Source: Acidobacteriota bacterium
GTDB lineage: Bacteria > Acidobacteriota > Terriglobia > Terriglobales > Acidobacteriaceae
Length of the DNA stretch: 53,716 nt
Assembly (NCBI GenBank): GCA_028872955.1
Contig: JAGWNX010000015.1
Coordinates: forward strand, 1 to 53,716
Direction: 5' to 3'
Every line of letters starts with the position of its first letter. Within the stretch, counting starts at the first letter, position 1. The notes under the pieces were generated by a model. The model searched no databases and was not told the origin of the DNA. It was given only the letters and a program-made list of their open reading frames with translations. Both the position numbers and the translations under genes were made by a program. This document shows positions 18,001 to 25,531 of the stretch, one piece after another.

Positions 18001-19687
18001 TGGCAGGCAGCGCACTCGTGCTGCCCACAAATCCGGTGGGCAACCCACTGGCGGCAATCGCAAAGGTAACCAGACCGGGCGCAATATTATTGGCCTGGCT
18101 GGGCAGCGTCTGCGCTGTCTGCAGGAAGACGCTCACCGGGAACGAGGTGCCGGTGAAGACCGCACCTGGCCCGGGGACACCCGTGCTGCTGCCCGTCAGT
18201 GAACCAGCCGTCAGCACGCCAGCCGGGTTCTTGTCGATCAGGTAGCGTCCTTCGCCCTGTGTGCCCGGCGCTGAGGTAGGCGTAATGTTCAGCGAGGTGG
18301 AGCCCGCGCTGCATCCCGTGGTGCACGTACCCTGGAAGACGTTGCTGTCCTCCTGGATCTGCAGGTCAAACGGATGCGCGCCTTCGTCTGCCGAATCGCG
18401 GAAGCCGCCTGATGCTGTTAGCGACTGTGAGCCAACCAGACAATCCCCTACGCCATAGCAACTCACCGAGCGTGGATTCAACACATGCTGGCCCAGCGTG
18501 TTGTACGTACCAATCACGGAGAGCGCACTGTACGAACTCTTGAAGTAGGGCACACTGGGCTCAATGCTCTCAGGAAAAAGATTGGATCCACCCGCAAGTC
18601 CCTCGTGGGTGATCAGCAGACCCACTGAGGCCGGTGCCAGTGCACTGGTGCGTTGAAAGACACTGGCCGCCGATCGCGTCGAGGCCACATCAATCACCTG
18701 GCCCGCATCCGCGCCACTCTGCAGCAGATCCGTGGGGTTGAAGTAGCTGTCTCTCCGCTCGCCGTTGCGGTCATCCTGCAGGTGCGTGCCGCCAGTCGTG
18801 CCGCTAGGCAGCGCTGCGGTCTGGTACAGCTCGTTGGAGCCGCTATAGCCTGGGTCGGCAACAATCTCGCAGCCGTTGGCACAGTCCGGGCTTGCCACCG
18901 CGTTGGCAATTCCGTTGTTGCCTCGTCCTGCCACGTACCGGCTCGCGTACTCCGCCCCGTTCAGCAGGTTCACATCCAGCTGCGTCCCGGTGGGCTGCGT
19001 CACCACCTGGGTCGCTGCAGGAACCGTGCTCACCTTTTGTGCCAGGCCACTGGTCACGCCGGCCGTGCTGTTGTCCACGTAGTTCTTGTCCGCGGCCTGC
19101 AGCGGTGCCGTGGGGTCGCCCGGCAGCACCAGCGGTCCGGTCATGGTGTCGCCCGCCACCAGCACATAGGGCGAGGTCGTAGCCAGCGGATGCCCCGTTA
19201 CCGCAGCCGCAATCGCCGTATCCACATAGGCCTTGCTCACCGTCTGCATCGCTACCGTGGTCGGCAGCACCGAGCTGCGTATCGCGTTCAGGCTCACAGC
19301 AGTGCCGCTCGCAGGAATCACCCAATACTCTCGTGTCACCGTCCCATCGCTCAGGTGATACACCACGGTGTAGTAGCTGCCCACCGGCGACGCTCCCGCG
19401 TTCGGCACCAGCGCCACGCTCAAGCCTCCATTCGCCGCCAGCGTTACCGACGTGCTGCCTGCCGGTATGCTCAGCCCGCTGGGTGAGGTGAACGCATTCC
19501 AGCTGATCAGCACCGTCCCACTTGCCGGTGTGCCATTCGCAAAGTACACCGTGTCACTCACCTGTGTTGTTGCAGCAGCCTGGCCGCTGCTGAGCTGTGC
19601 TGCCGTCACGCGCGGCACACGCGCTGCCAGCATCGGCAGCAACAGCAACGCCCCTGCCAGCATCCCTCGTCGAATCATCCTCACCAT
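15074..19687 (-). CDS. Giant exported fibre-like protein with LamG and SGNH-hydrolase domains
   Basis: 1537 aa. It begins with a Sec-type signal peptide (RR, then a hydrophobic GALLLLPMLAA core, cut near AAQ), a domain of about 100 residues, and a fibre-like motif GDTMTGPLVLPGDPTAPLQAADKNYV typical of phage tail fibres. A long Gly/Thr/Ser-rich beta region follows, then a LamG-like domain (about 1009-1225) and an SGNH/GDSL hydrolase domain (about 1240-1450) with GTSIT in place of GDSIT, GGDNDF near 1314 and DHTHP near 1411. SGNH enzymes are esterases that commonly deacetylate polysaccharide. AAGGAGAG precedes the ATG. A receptor-binding, glycan-deacetylating fibre is likely, but the signal peptide is odd for a phage part. 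Confidence 0.7.
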   Translation of the reverse strand: MVRMIRRGMLAGALLLLPMLAARVPRVTAAQLSSGQAAATTQVSDTVYFANGTPASGTVLISWNAFTSPSGLSIPAGSTSVTLAANGGLSVALVPNAGASPVGSYYTVVYHLSDGTVTREYWVIPASGTAVSLNAIRSSVLPTTVAMQTVSKAYVDTAIAAAVTGHPLATTSPYVLVAGDTMTGPLVLPGDPTAPLQAADKNYVDNSTAGVTSGLAQKVSTVPAATQVVTQPTGTQLDVNLLNGAEYASRYVAGRGNNGIANAVASPDCANGCEIVADPGYSGSNELYQTAALPSGTTGGTHLQDDRNGERRDSYFNPTDLLQSGADAGQVIDVASTRSAASVFQRTSALAPASVGLLITHEGLAGGSNLFPESIEPSVPYFKSSYSALSVIGTYNTLGQHVLNPRSVSCYGVGDCLVGSQSLTASGGFRDSADEGAHPFDLQIQEDSNVFQGTCTTGCSAGSTSLNITPTSAPGTQGEGRYLIDKNPAGVLTAGSLTGSSTGVPGPGAVFTGTSFPVSVFLQTAQTLPSQANNIAPGLVTFAIAASGLPTGFVGSTSALPASSGVACVADVPNVYAPTNFEMATYTVVDSTHLQMTLNKPHATGATIAVGGLCGYGLEQTVDTSQGIRQVFPVIGSYSANGLYYAGHLTPVVGQNFTTSGYFSTSLPIASIARSGNVVTLTTAGNFPVDLNGLSLTVAGVSDSTYNGTFAVTTTGPNSLTYTATGANGSSSGGTLAMTTGGYALYPMAEVLGVFNAATAKVDGLMTLAPNTVHWAANDPVEEPHYFQESVTADTEFVTQVTPRPSVLIRAGVQYQGNVGAGMIGWTVKNAAPLTNYFGHGGTHAVPNIAYEATGAWQRTFSGQAGDQAAFALHCNSHGCGSWNSGYNLFELDSNVGVDTVTYQPQTSTLTYTLRGTAYTLTPQSMTAGVVNATTLNATTINAGTVTGTISASSLPVFGASGAGHAAGVVPDPGATAGNTRYLREDGTWSAPAGGATGSGVGKLPTGAMADYNFLQGSGTVLADNSGNGNNGTLSSGTLAPTWTPTGLAFSGLQSVQLPAALNTAQTFCAAAYITPLGNGTVPTNQYPVLVSSSLGGNGVNLMYAKNGAGYLYAFAPDIYAGNQHRLQSPNLVSGFHVLCYVLGTGSGNLDHAYVDGNEVSYTTQSWSYGQQSSGYYLLGSSGTGPFTASGFTGTLYRFAAYPTQLTAAMVAAVSGAMQADVATRGVPTAPVPVTQTVPLLLASGTSITSAAGLTPSQSWVANLSLVNQPAYTVVNSGIIGITVDAINGSEANRAGPYCRSTSGPSVYVLLGGDNDFGVYSTATAASVFGSIAGTVQQMKQAGCKVFVGTILSRSGNGATGASFDSFKDALDPLILSQAKAVGADGVIDFAANPLLGADGANTNTTYFQSDHTHPTAAGQLLLASAANNALNYAFGYNESNPHTVAALPYSMAAGDGSVSLQGLAGSGTLTLPDCTGQSGAVYRVVNPQSTYTVTVAPLNSGQPINGLSTVTVPANGTLQLRDVPNPKNVSGCHWEM

Positions 19688-19717
19688 CGTTCTCTCCTTA
19701 TCTCGTCTGTCTCGCGC

Positions 19718-20680
19718 CTAGGGCTTCGGCAGGTAGCTGCGGAAGCACACAACCTGCGCTCCATCGCTCGCATCCGTTACGGGCAGCGCACGAAGCTGGG
19801 CAGCCAGCTTCATCTGCGTCAGTGGCCCTGCCAGCACCTCGCCCGCTTCCGCAGAGCCACTCATGCTCTGCAGCCGTGGATAGTGAAAGAGCACGCGATC
19901 ACCCTGCTCGCCCTCCAGGCAGAACAGCCCTGACCACTCCTGGAAGTAGTTGCCACCCTCGCGATCAACAAACCCCGTTACCGCGCATACCTGCATCCCT
20001 GCTGTCGGAGCCCCCGCCGGCAGCGGCGTCTGCAACTGCAACGCACCACCACTCACCGCCGCAACCTGCGCCACATTCAAGGAGACACGCCGGATGTAGT
20101 TCACATCGCTGTTCACATCCGCAGCCTGCCGAACATACGCGCCGCTGATGCCCGCGCCCACGTAACCGGTCTGGCCCGTGTAGTCCACATCCACCACCAC
20201 CCAGCTACCGGGCGCGTAGCTGCTCGCAGCGCTGCCTACTTGCAACGTGGTTGCTGTCGAACCGCTTTGCAGCGGCGTGGCGCTTGCCGCCAGCCCGCCA
20301 CTGCCACCGGCTGCCGCGCCCGCCGCGGTCGCCAGCAGGTTCATCTGCTGCGAGCCAGAGGCCACTGCCAGCTGCAGCTTGCCCCAACTTGCAAACTCCA
20401 GCGTCAGCGTCGCCTCAATCTCGCTTCGCGCCTGCATCTGCGTCATCGCAGGTGCTCCGCCGCGCACCGCTACCACCTTCGTCTCACTCTTCCGTGCCCA
20501 GTGCGTGCACCAGCCCAGGTCTACCCACGGCGCCGCTGGCGCATCCACCGCAAACCATCCCGCCTGCGCAGGATCAAACAACACCGCCGCTCCCGTCGCC
20601 CGATTGACCGGCGCAAAGTATGCGCGCACTCGTCGCCACACCGGCGTCAGCTGTGCCACTGCCATCGCTGTCGTGCTCAT
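19718..20680 (-). CDS. Phage tail-tube-like structural protein
   Basis: 320 aa. The N-terminal part (ATGAAVLFDPAQAGWFAVDAP, WVDLGWC, then IEATLTLEFASWGKLQLAVASGSQQMNLL) has the look of major tail/tube proteins, with an insert of about 100 residues rich in Gly, Ser and Thr before the closing segment FVDREGGNYFQEWSGLFCLEGEQGDRVLFHYPR. The ATG overlaps the stop of the preceding gene as ATGA, indicating coupled translation. The identification rests on position and general pattern, not on a diagnostic motif. Confidence 0.5.
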   Translation of the reverse strand: MSTTAMAVAQLTPVWRRVRAYFAPVNRATGAAVLFDPAQAGWFAVDAPAAPWVDLGWCTHWARKSETKVVAVRGGAPAMTQMQARSEIEATLTLEFASWGKLQLAVASGSQQMNLLATAAGAAAGGSGGLAASATPLQSGSTATTLQVGSAASSYAPGSWVVVDVDYTGQTGYVGAGISGAYVRQAADVNSDVNYIRRVSLNVAQVAAVSGGALQLQTPLPAGAPTAGMQVCAVTGFVDREGGNYFQEWSGLFCLEGEQGDRVLFHYPRLQSMSGSAEAGEVLAGPLTQMKLAAQLRALPVTDASDGAQVVCFRSYLPKP

Positions 20681-21183
20681 AGCTCTCCCGCTTCCTGGTA
20701 GCTCATCACCGTCACCGTCGCCGTCCGACGCAGCCTCTCGCCGTCTGCCACCACGGGGCTAAACGTCACGTCGCTCCACCAGATATTGGTCAGCATTGCG
20801 GTCGGGCTGCCTCCCGCCACGTCGCTCGTGTAGTTCTGCTTCGGCGCATGCTGCGGCGCGCTGCTCACGGCTGCCAGCAGCTCTCCATCCATGCCTGCCA
20901 GCAACCGGCCACGATCCATCCCGCCACTCCCGCTGCTGCCGTCGGTCGCATAGTGGATCACACACTCCGCGCTCACCAGCGGCAGCACCGCTCGCGCATC
21001 GGTCTTCAGCAAGCTCCAGTGCAGGCAGAACGTATCTACCAGCTCAACCTCGCTCGCCAGTTCGTTCTCCACCACCAGCAAACCCGGACGCGTCACCCCG
21101 CGAACCACGATCGTTCGCGCCGGATTCAATACCGCAAGTCTGTCGCGCATCGTCATATAGAACGTGTCCCGCGCATTCTGCAT
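20677..21183 (-). CDS. Phage structural protein of unknown role (head-tail region)
   Basis: 168 aa, starting MQNARDTFYMTMRDRLAVLNPART with AGGAGG upstream (an earlier in-frame start at 21267 overlaps the previous gene and is not used). It contains VELVDTFCLHWSLLKTDARAVLPLVSAECVIHY and a C-terminal strand-rich end. Its position between a connector-like gene and the tail-tube-like gene suggests a tail-terminator or neck protein. No family is recognised. Confidence 0.55.
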   Translation of the reverse strand: MQNARDTFYMTMRDRLAVLNPARTIVVRGVTRPGLLVVENELASEVELVDTFCLHWSLLKTDARAVLPLVSAECVIHYATDGSSGSGGMDRGRLLAGMDGELLAAVSSAPQHAPKQNYTSDVAGGSPTAMLTNIWWSDVTFSPVVADGERLRRTATVTVMSYQEAGEL

Positions 21184-21205
21184 CGTCGCCTCCTGACTCC
21201 CTCCG

Positions 21206-21637
21206 CTACACCCGCTCCGCCAGCGGTTGACGCACCAGCAGCCGATACACATACGGCAACCCGCCAACCTCCGACTCCGTCACCGACTCCACCGCCAGCA
21301 GCGTTCCATCCACCAGCACCCCATAGGCCTGCGCAAAGATCGCGCTCGCCGCCACAAAGCCCGTTGGTGCCAGCGCCATCTCCACTCCGCTCGCCGAGAG
21401 CAACATCTCCCATCGCGTCACCTTCTCCGGAGTCACCCTCGCGCGCGCCCTCCGGAAGACCGCCGGCTCGACCACTACGTCCTGATACCCAGGCACGGCC
21501 AGCCCCAGTTGCTCTGTCGCATCTGCCGCCATCCCGGGCGCGGCCAGTCGCAGCACCACGCTGCGCCCGCCCGCCTTCCACAGCAGCGCGTCTGCCGCGC
21601 GCCGCGCTGCACCCGCTGCCCATCCGCCCTGGCTCAT
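21206..21637 (-). CDS. Phage head-tail adaptor-like protein
   Basis: 143 aa; starts 3 bp after the stop of the connector-like gene. Basic N-terminal helix (GAARRAADALLWKAGGRSVVLRL) then beta-rich segments ending VYRLLVRQPLAERV, the usual build of small head-tail joining or tail-completion proteins. Assignment by size, order and fold impression only. Confidence 0.5.
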   Translation of the reverse strand: MSQGGWAAGAARRAADALLWKAGGRSVVLRLAAPGMAADATEQLGLAVPGYQDVVVEPAVFRRARARVTPEKVTRWEMLLSASGVEMALAPTGFVAASAIFAQAYGVLVDGTLLAVESVTESEVGGLPYVYRLLVRQPLAERV

Positions 21638-21640
21638 CGC

Positions 21641-22264
21641 TCAGCCCAGCCTCTCTGCCACGTAAGGCCGCAGCAACCGCTCCACCTGTGGGTCAATCAG
21701 CTGGCCGCTGAAGTACTCCATCTGCAGCGTGTCCATCCGGCTGGCCTTCACATTCAGTGCCGGCGTCGCCTGGGCATTCTTCACAATCTGCGCGCACGCC
21801 ACCTTCAACGACACAGGCACCGTCACCAACCCGGCCGTGTACGTCACCTCCACCTCGTTGTAGTTCACGGCCAGAAAGTTATAGGGAAACGTCAGCTCGC
21901 CGGTCTGTGCATTCACATCCACCGTCGTCACATCCAGCGCAGCCCAGCTGCCCGGCACGCTGAAGGCCCACGCAATCTGCTCTCGAAACGGATCCGGCAG
22001 CTCGCCGCGGCGCGGCCTTCCATAGCGAACCTGCACGGCCACCAGCGCACTGCTTGCTCCCGTCGCCGCATTCAGTGGCCCATAGCTCAGTCGTACCGTC
22101 TGCGCCCCTGCGGTCAGCCGCATGCGCTCCGTGTACTGCGTCACCATCAGGCTCGGCCGCCTGCAATAGGCCTCCATCAGCGAAGAAGCCATCGCCACCC
22201 AGTCATCCGTCGTCCCGGAGCTCAACCCATACGCGACATACTCCGCCGGTAACAAATACCCCAT
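21641..22264 (-). CDS. Phage gp6-like head-tail connector protein
   Basis: 207 aa. The start MGYLLPAEYVAYGLSSGTTDD, the helix WVAMASSLMEAYCRRPSL and the following YTERMRLTAGAQTVRLSYGPL strand pattern are typical of gp6/gp15-like connectors that sit under the portal. A perfect AAGGAGGAGCG precedes the ATG at 22264, so an upstream in-frame start at 22345 is rejected. It follows the capsid gene after a 95-bp gap holding a hairpin. Confidence 0.6.
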   Translation of the reverse strand: MGYLLPAEYVAYGLSSGTTDDWVAMASSLMEAYCRRPSLMVTQYTERMRLTAGAQTVRLSYGPLNAATGASSALVAVQVRYGRPRRGELPDPFREQIAWAFSVPGSWAALDVTTVDVNAQTGELTFPYNFLAVNYNEVEVTYTAGLVTVPVSLKVACAQIVKNAQATPALNVKASRMDTLQMEYFSGQLIDPQVERLLRPYVAERLG

Positions 22265-22313
22265 CGCTCCTCCTTTTTCTGTAACCATCATGGCTACAAG
22301 ACCTGCAACACCC

Positions 22314-22352
22314 AGCCGGGGTGCGGAGCCTTCACGCTCCATCACCCCGGCC
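22314..22352 (-). other. Hairpin between capsid and connector genes
   Basis: Arms GCCGGGGTG (22314-22322) and CACCCCGGC (22344-22352) form a 9-bp stem with a 21-nt loop. No T-run follows on the minus strand, so it is more likely an RNA-processing or stabilising hairpin than a terminator. Confidence 0.45.
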
Positions 22353-22359
22353 GCAAGGC

Positions 22360-23331
22360 CTAGCGATCCACCAGCACCTGGTAATGCGCGTAGTTCGCGC
22401 CCTTCACCACCAGACCGCCAAACTTCACCACCACATACTGCGACGCCAGCGAGCCCGGAACACCCAGCTGGAAGATGCGTGGATTCGCATCACTCAGCCA
22501 GTGGTACTCAATCAGGTCCTCCGTCACGATGTATGCCGGCAGCACCGCAGAGCCCGAGCCCGGTGTGCCCGTGTAACCCAGCGTCCACTCCGGAATCAGC
22601 GGAATCTCGCCCGCCTGCGTCGACAGCGTCTTCACCGAGAGTCCAGCCGCAATCTCCTTCGTGTTCAACACCACGTTGAACTCCGTCTTCATCTCGCGAT
22701 CAATCAGATCCAGCAGCACCGGATTTGCATAGATTGCCGTCGGCCGCACCGCGTAGGAGCTGTTGGCCACCATCTGCGCAATCGTCGACTTGAAGCCGTC
22801 CACAATGCTCTGGCTCGTGCCAATCGTCACCGTGTTGCCGCCCGCGGCAATCTGGCCCGCCGCGCCAAAGTACTGCATCGTGGTCGGAGCGCTCAGGCTC
22901 GTGTCTGTGCCGTTCCACAGGGCCACATCATGCGTGCGCAGCACACCGTCCACCGTGTCGGCCAGGTCCTTCGCCTGCAGATACGCAAACTGGCTCTGCT
23001 GCTTGCCCAGCTCCAGGTCAAACAGGTTGTAGTTGATCTGTGCCACCAGCGCCTTCAGCGGCACACTGCGCTCCACGCGCGTCGGGCTCACTAGCGGAGC
23101 CACAATGTTCCGCGGATCCACAAAGCCCGATGCCGCCGAGGGCGAAGGAATACCCGTCTCCTCAAAGTAGCGCGACGGATGACCCGTCGCAGGCACCTGC
23201 TTGATGCGTCGGCCAAACACGCCTCGACGCTGCACCAGGTCGGTAATCTCTGTCTGATACAGCGGCACTTCAATAGCGCCGGGTCCAATGTAGTCAGCCG
23301 TCGCGTTGATGTCGGTAAACTTCGCGTTCAT
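22360..23331 (-). CDS. Phage major capsid protein
   Basis: 323 aa from MNAKFTDINATADYIGPG. It has the size and pattern of an HK97-fold capsid protein (SUGP/GP5-like): ITDLVQRRGVFGRRIKQVPATGHPSRYFEE, a spine-helix region LALVAQINYN/KDLADTVDGVL and a C-terminal IPEWTLGYTGTPGSGSAVLPAYIVTEDLIEYHWL. GAGAAGAG precedes the ATG; an upstream in-frame start at 23394 lies inside the hairpin leader and is rejected. A scaffold-like gene precedes and a connector gene follows, which supports the call. Exact family not fixed. Confidence 0.7.
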   Translation of the reverse strand: MNAKFTDINATADYIGPGAIEVPLYQTEITDLVQRRGVFGRRIKQVPATGHPSRYFEETGIPSPSAASGFVDPRNIVAPLVSPTRVERSVPLKALVAQINYNLFDLELGKQQSQFAYLQAKDLADTVDGVLRTHDVALWNGTDTSLSAPTTMQYFGAAGQIAAGGNTVTIGTSQSIVDGFKSTIAQMVANSSYAVRPTAIYANPVLLDLIDREMKTEFNVVLNTKEIAAGLSVKTLSTQAGEIPLIPEWTLGYTGTPGSGSAVLPAYIVTEDLIEYHWLSDANPRIFQLGVPGSLASQYVVVKFGGLVVKGANYAHYQVLVDR

Positions 23332-23341
23332 TCTCTTCTCC

Positions 23342-23376
23342 CAAAAAGTTGCGGGGTGCGGATTGCTCCGCACCCC
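23342..23376 (-). other. GNRA-loop hairpin with short U tract in front of the capsid gene
   Basis: On the minus strand a perfect 10-bp stem (23353-23362 with 23367-23376) closes a GCAA tetraloop, followed after 5 nt by TTTTT and then the capsid ribosome-binding site. It could be a leaky terminator, or a 5' stabiliser that raises capsid mRNA. Confidence 0.6.
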
Positions 23377-23418
23377 TTGCCCTTCGCCACCCACTCTGTT
23401 GCTGGTGTGCCCCTGTCG

Positions 23419-23847
23419 CTAGCCCACCAGGCCCGCACGCAGCAGCTGCGCCTTCACGGCAAATCGCTGCTCCATGCTCAGGCTGCTCAGCGCTGCATCC
23501 AGCGCACCCATCTCCACGCCGGCCGCACCAACTGCGTCTTTGGCCTGCAGTCCCGGCACCGCGGCCTGCGTCTTTCGTCCATGAGCAACCGGAACAGTTA
23601 CAGAAGCCCGCACCGCTGCCAGCTCCGCTTCCATTGCGGTCAACTTCTGCTCCAGCTCGGTCTCACGGCGACTCTCCACCGTTGCTACCAGCCGTCCCAG
23701 GCTCGCCTCGGTGCTCTCGGCCAGCAGGTTCTGTCGCTCCACCAGCTCCTGCACAGCCCGCTCCAGCAAGCCTGCTGCCGCGCTCAGTCGCTCTGCGGTT
23801 GCGCCCAGCAGCTCTGCGTTCCAACCCTCGTTCTTCTCCAGCTCCAT
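23419..23847 (-). CDS. Phage scaffold-like coiled-coil protein
   Basis: 142 aa from the ATG at 23847 with GGAGG upstream (an ATG at 23877 is an alternative). The protein is mostly helical and charged, with heptad-like runs ERLSAAAGLLERAVQELVERQ and VESRRETELEQKLTAMEAELAAV, then a C-terminal helix-turn region LSSLSMEQRFAVKAQLLRAGLVG. Helical proteins of this size directly before a capsid gene are usually scaffolds. No sequence family recognised. Confidence 0.5.
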   Translation of the reverse strand: MELEKNEGWNAELLGATAERLSAAAGLLERAVQELVERQNLLAESTEASLGRLVATVESRRETELEQKLTAMEAELAAVRASVTVPVAHGRKTQAAVPGLQAKDAVGAAGVEMGALDAALSSLSMEQRFAVKAQLLRAGLVG

Positions 23848-23883
23848 CGTCGTTCCTCCCTGTCCTGTTGTGCTCATCCTGGT

Positions 23884-24291
23884 CTACGCCGTCGGGGCGG
23901 CCGCAGCGCTTGTGGCTGGCGCTGCCGGCATGCTCTGGGCGTTCAGAATCGCCACCACCGCCGAGATCAGGTTGCTCACATAGGCGCTATTCGGTTCCAC
24001 ACCAGCCTGCGCCAGCAGGGTGTTCACGGCCTGGCCTGAAAGCGTTACAACCTCGGCCAGCTTCTGCGCACCCGTGCCGCTCTGTACGCCTGCCGCAGCG
24101 TACTTCTGCTCCACAGCAATCACCGCGTTCTGAATCAGCATGGTCGCATCGGCCACCGTCTTCGCCGCCGGCCCCGCCGCCGGAAACAGCAGCGCTACCA
24201 GCCGCTCCACAGGAATCGCATACTGCACCGCCCATGCCAGGCCCTTGCTGAAGTCTCGACCCAGCCGCTGCAATACTCCAGTAAATGTCAT
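23884..24291 (-). CDS. Phage protein of unknown function, weakly holin-like
   Basis: 135 aa from MTFTGVLQRLGRDFSKG, with GGAGAG upstream (an earlier start at 24333 is possible). It has a moderately hydrophobic stretch (LAWAVQYAIPVERLVALLFPAAG) and a helical part AVEQKYAAAGVQSGTGAQKLAEVV reminiscent of the soluble end of LLH-type holins, then an Ala/Pro tail. The position between protease and scaffold is wrong for a holin, so the function is left open. Confidence 0.45.
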   Translation of the reverse strand: MTFTGVLQRLGRDFSKGLAWAVQYAIPVERLVALLFPAAGPAAKTVADATMLIQNAVIAVEQKYAAAGVQSGTGAQKLAEVVTLSGQAVNTLLAQAGVEPNSAYVSNLISAVVAILNAQSMPAAPATSAAAAPTA

Positions 24292-24349
24292 CGTCTCTCC
24301 TCGTTGATTTCCTTCCTTCGTTGTCCTCGCCACGCGTCCTTGCTGTCGC

Positions 24350-25003
24350 CTACGCGCGACGCAGCGCCTGGCGAACCGTCTCTGCCGCGGCGGCCTGCAC
24401 CGGCCGCTTCAGGCGGAAGCTCGTACTCCGGTACGCCGCTTTCTCGCGCAGCAGAATCGCCGCTCCGGTAAAGGTCGCTCGCGTCAGCGTCCACACCGCA
24501 GCGCCCATATCAGCCACGTGAGCATCGGCCAGCTCATAGCTCATGCCCATCAGGCCCTCGGTCTGCACCTTCGCCTCCAGCTCCGGAAAGTCCCGCGCAA
24601 ACAGATAGCCCCCAACCACCAGGCGTTGGCCGTCCACCTCCGCGCTGGTGATAATGCCGCACTTCTGCCGTGCATCGTGCCCATCCCAGCCCGCCTTGTA
24701 GTCCACCGCCATCCCCAGCAGACTCGGCAGTGCAGCCTCCACCGCGGCCCGCGTCAGCAGCACCCGGTGCCCGCGAGATCCGCTCGGAGCCTTGTCGCTG
24801 GCAATATCCACCAGCGTCAGCACCCCTTCAAACGGCAGCCGGTTCGGGTGTCCATGCACCTGCGGAAACTCCACCGCCATGGCGCGCAGCTGCGTCGGCC
24901 TCTGCCCCCACAACATCTCCTGCTGGCCCTCGCCTCTGCGGCCTCCTTCGCTCTGCCATCCAGTGTCCGTTCGCCCAACGTCTCGCCACTCTGCACGTAC
25001 CAT
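24350..25003 (-). CDS. Phage prohead-protease-like protein
   Basis: 217 aa. The core (FEGVLTLVDIASDKAPSGSRGHRVLLTRAAVEAALPSLLGMAVDYKAGWDGHDARQ, described here by its parts) carries a candidate His in DGHDARQ and a candidate Ser in GLMGMSYELADA, the His then Ser order of capsid maturation proteases. The C-terminal tail is basic and helical. The ATG overlaps the upstream stop as TGATG. Location just before scaffold and capsid genes agrees with a maturation protease; the catalytic residues are inferred. Confidence 0.5.
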   Translation of the reverse strand: MVRAEWRDVGRTDTGWQSEGGRRGEGQQEMLWGQRPTQLRAMAVEFPQVHGHPNRLPFEGVLTLVDIASDKAPSGSRGHRVLLTRAAVEAALPSLLGMAVDYKAGWDGHDARQKCGIITSAEVDGQRLVVGGYLFARDFPELEAKVQTEGLMGMSYELADAHVADMGAAVWTLTRATFTGAAILLREKAAYRSTSFRLKRPVQAAAAETVRQALRRA

Positions 25004-25386
25004 CAGTCCTCCAACTGCGTCTCGTCCTCGTCCTGCGCGATGGTCCCGTCCGGGTCCACCTCCTGCCCCGCAGCTGTACCCGGCCGTAGCGCCTCCAGCA
25101 GCGCACCGGCTACGCTCCGCCGTCGTCGCGCGGGCTCCGTCGCCACCTCGGTCTTGTCCAGCCCTCCCAGGTTCGCCAGCGTCTTCGTATGGGCAACACT
25201 GCCTTGCTTCGCCAACTCCAGAAACGTGTCAACGATCTCCGGCAGCGCCTCCGCCATACGCTTGCGCGTGTACGTCCTGCACTGCTTCGGCCTTGGAGCC
25301 GCTCGCGCCGGCCGCGCGCGCGTCTCCGGCCTGGTTGCCTTCGCTCCCCTGCCTGCCCCGGTCGGCCGCCCCTTCGGTTGTGTCAT
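25003..25386 (-). CDS. Small basic phage protein, candidate terminase small subunit
   Basis: 127 aa. Very basic first 45 residues (many Arg, Lys, Pro), then a helical core KRMAEALPEIVDTFLELAKQGSVAHTKTLANLGGL and an acidic tail (DEDETQLED). A DNA-binding small terminase at the front of the morphogenesis genes would fit, but no HTH is clear. The ATG at 25386 has GGAGGGACGA upstream. The gene starts 10 nt beyond a terminator hairpin, so its expression likely needs read-through. Confidence 0.45.
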   Translation of the reverse strand: MTQPKGRPTGAGRGAKATRPETRARPARAAPRPKQCRTYTRKRMAEALPEIVDTFLELAKQGSVAHTKTLANLGGLDKTEVATEPARRRRSVAGALLEALRPGTAAGQEVDPDGTIAQDEDETQLED

Positions 25387-25395
25387 TCGTCCCTC

Positions 25396-25438
25396 CAAAG
25401 CAAAACGGGAGAACACCCCCGTAAAGGTGCCCTCCCGT
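25396..25438 (-). terminator. Terminator/attenuator in front of the phage morphogenesis genes
   Basis: On the minus strand a 13-bp stem (25426-25438 with 25405-25417, two G-U pairs), loop TTTACGGG, then TTTTGCTTTGG. It lies between the ArpU-like gene and the small basic protein gene, so all structural genes are downstream of it. The region 25439-25531 holds nothing else I can support. Confidence 0.75.
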
Positions 25439-25531
25439 CTGGCTTCGTCTGTTCGTTGCCGTACTTCTTAAGCCTACCAACCTGCCAGCAACTCGTTGTT
25501 CACCAGGCCTGCGCCCGGTTGATCCGTGGAT

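Noticed and set aside
23884..24291. LLH-type holin assignment
   Set aside because: No clear transmembrane helix and wrong position; only a weak helical similarity.
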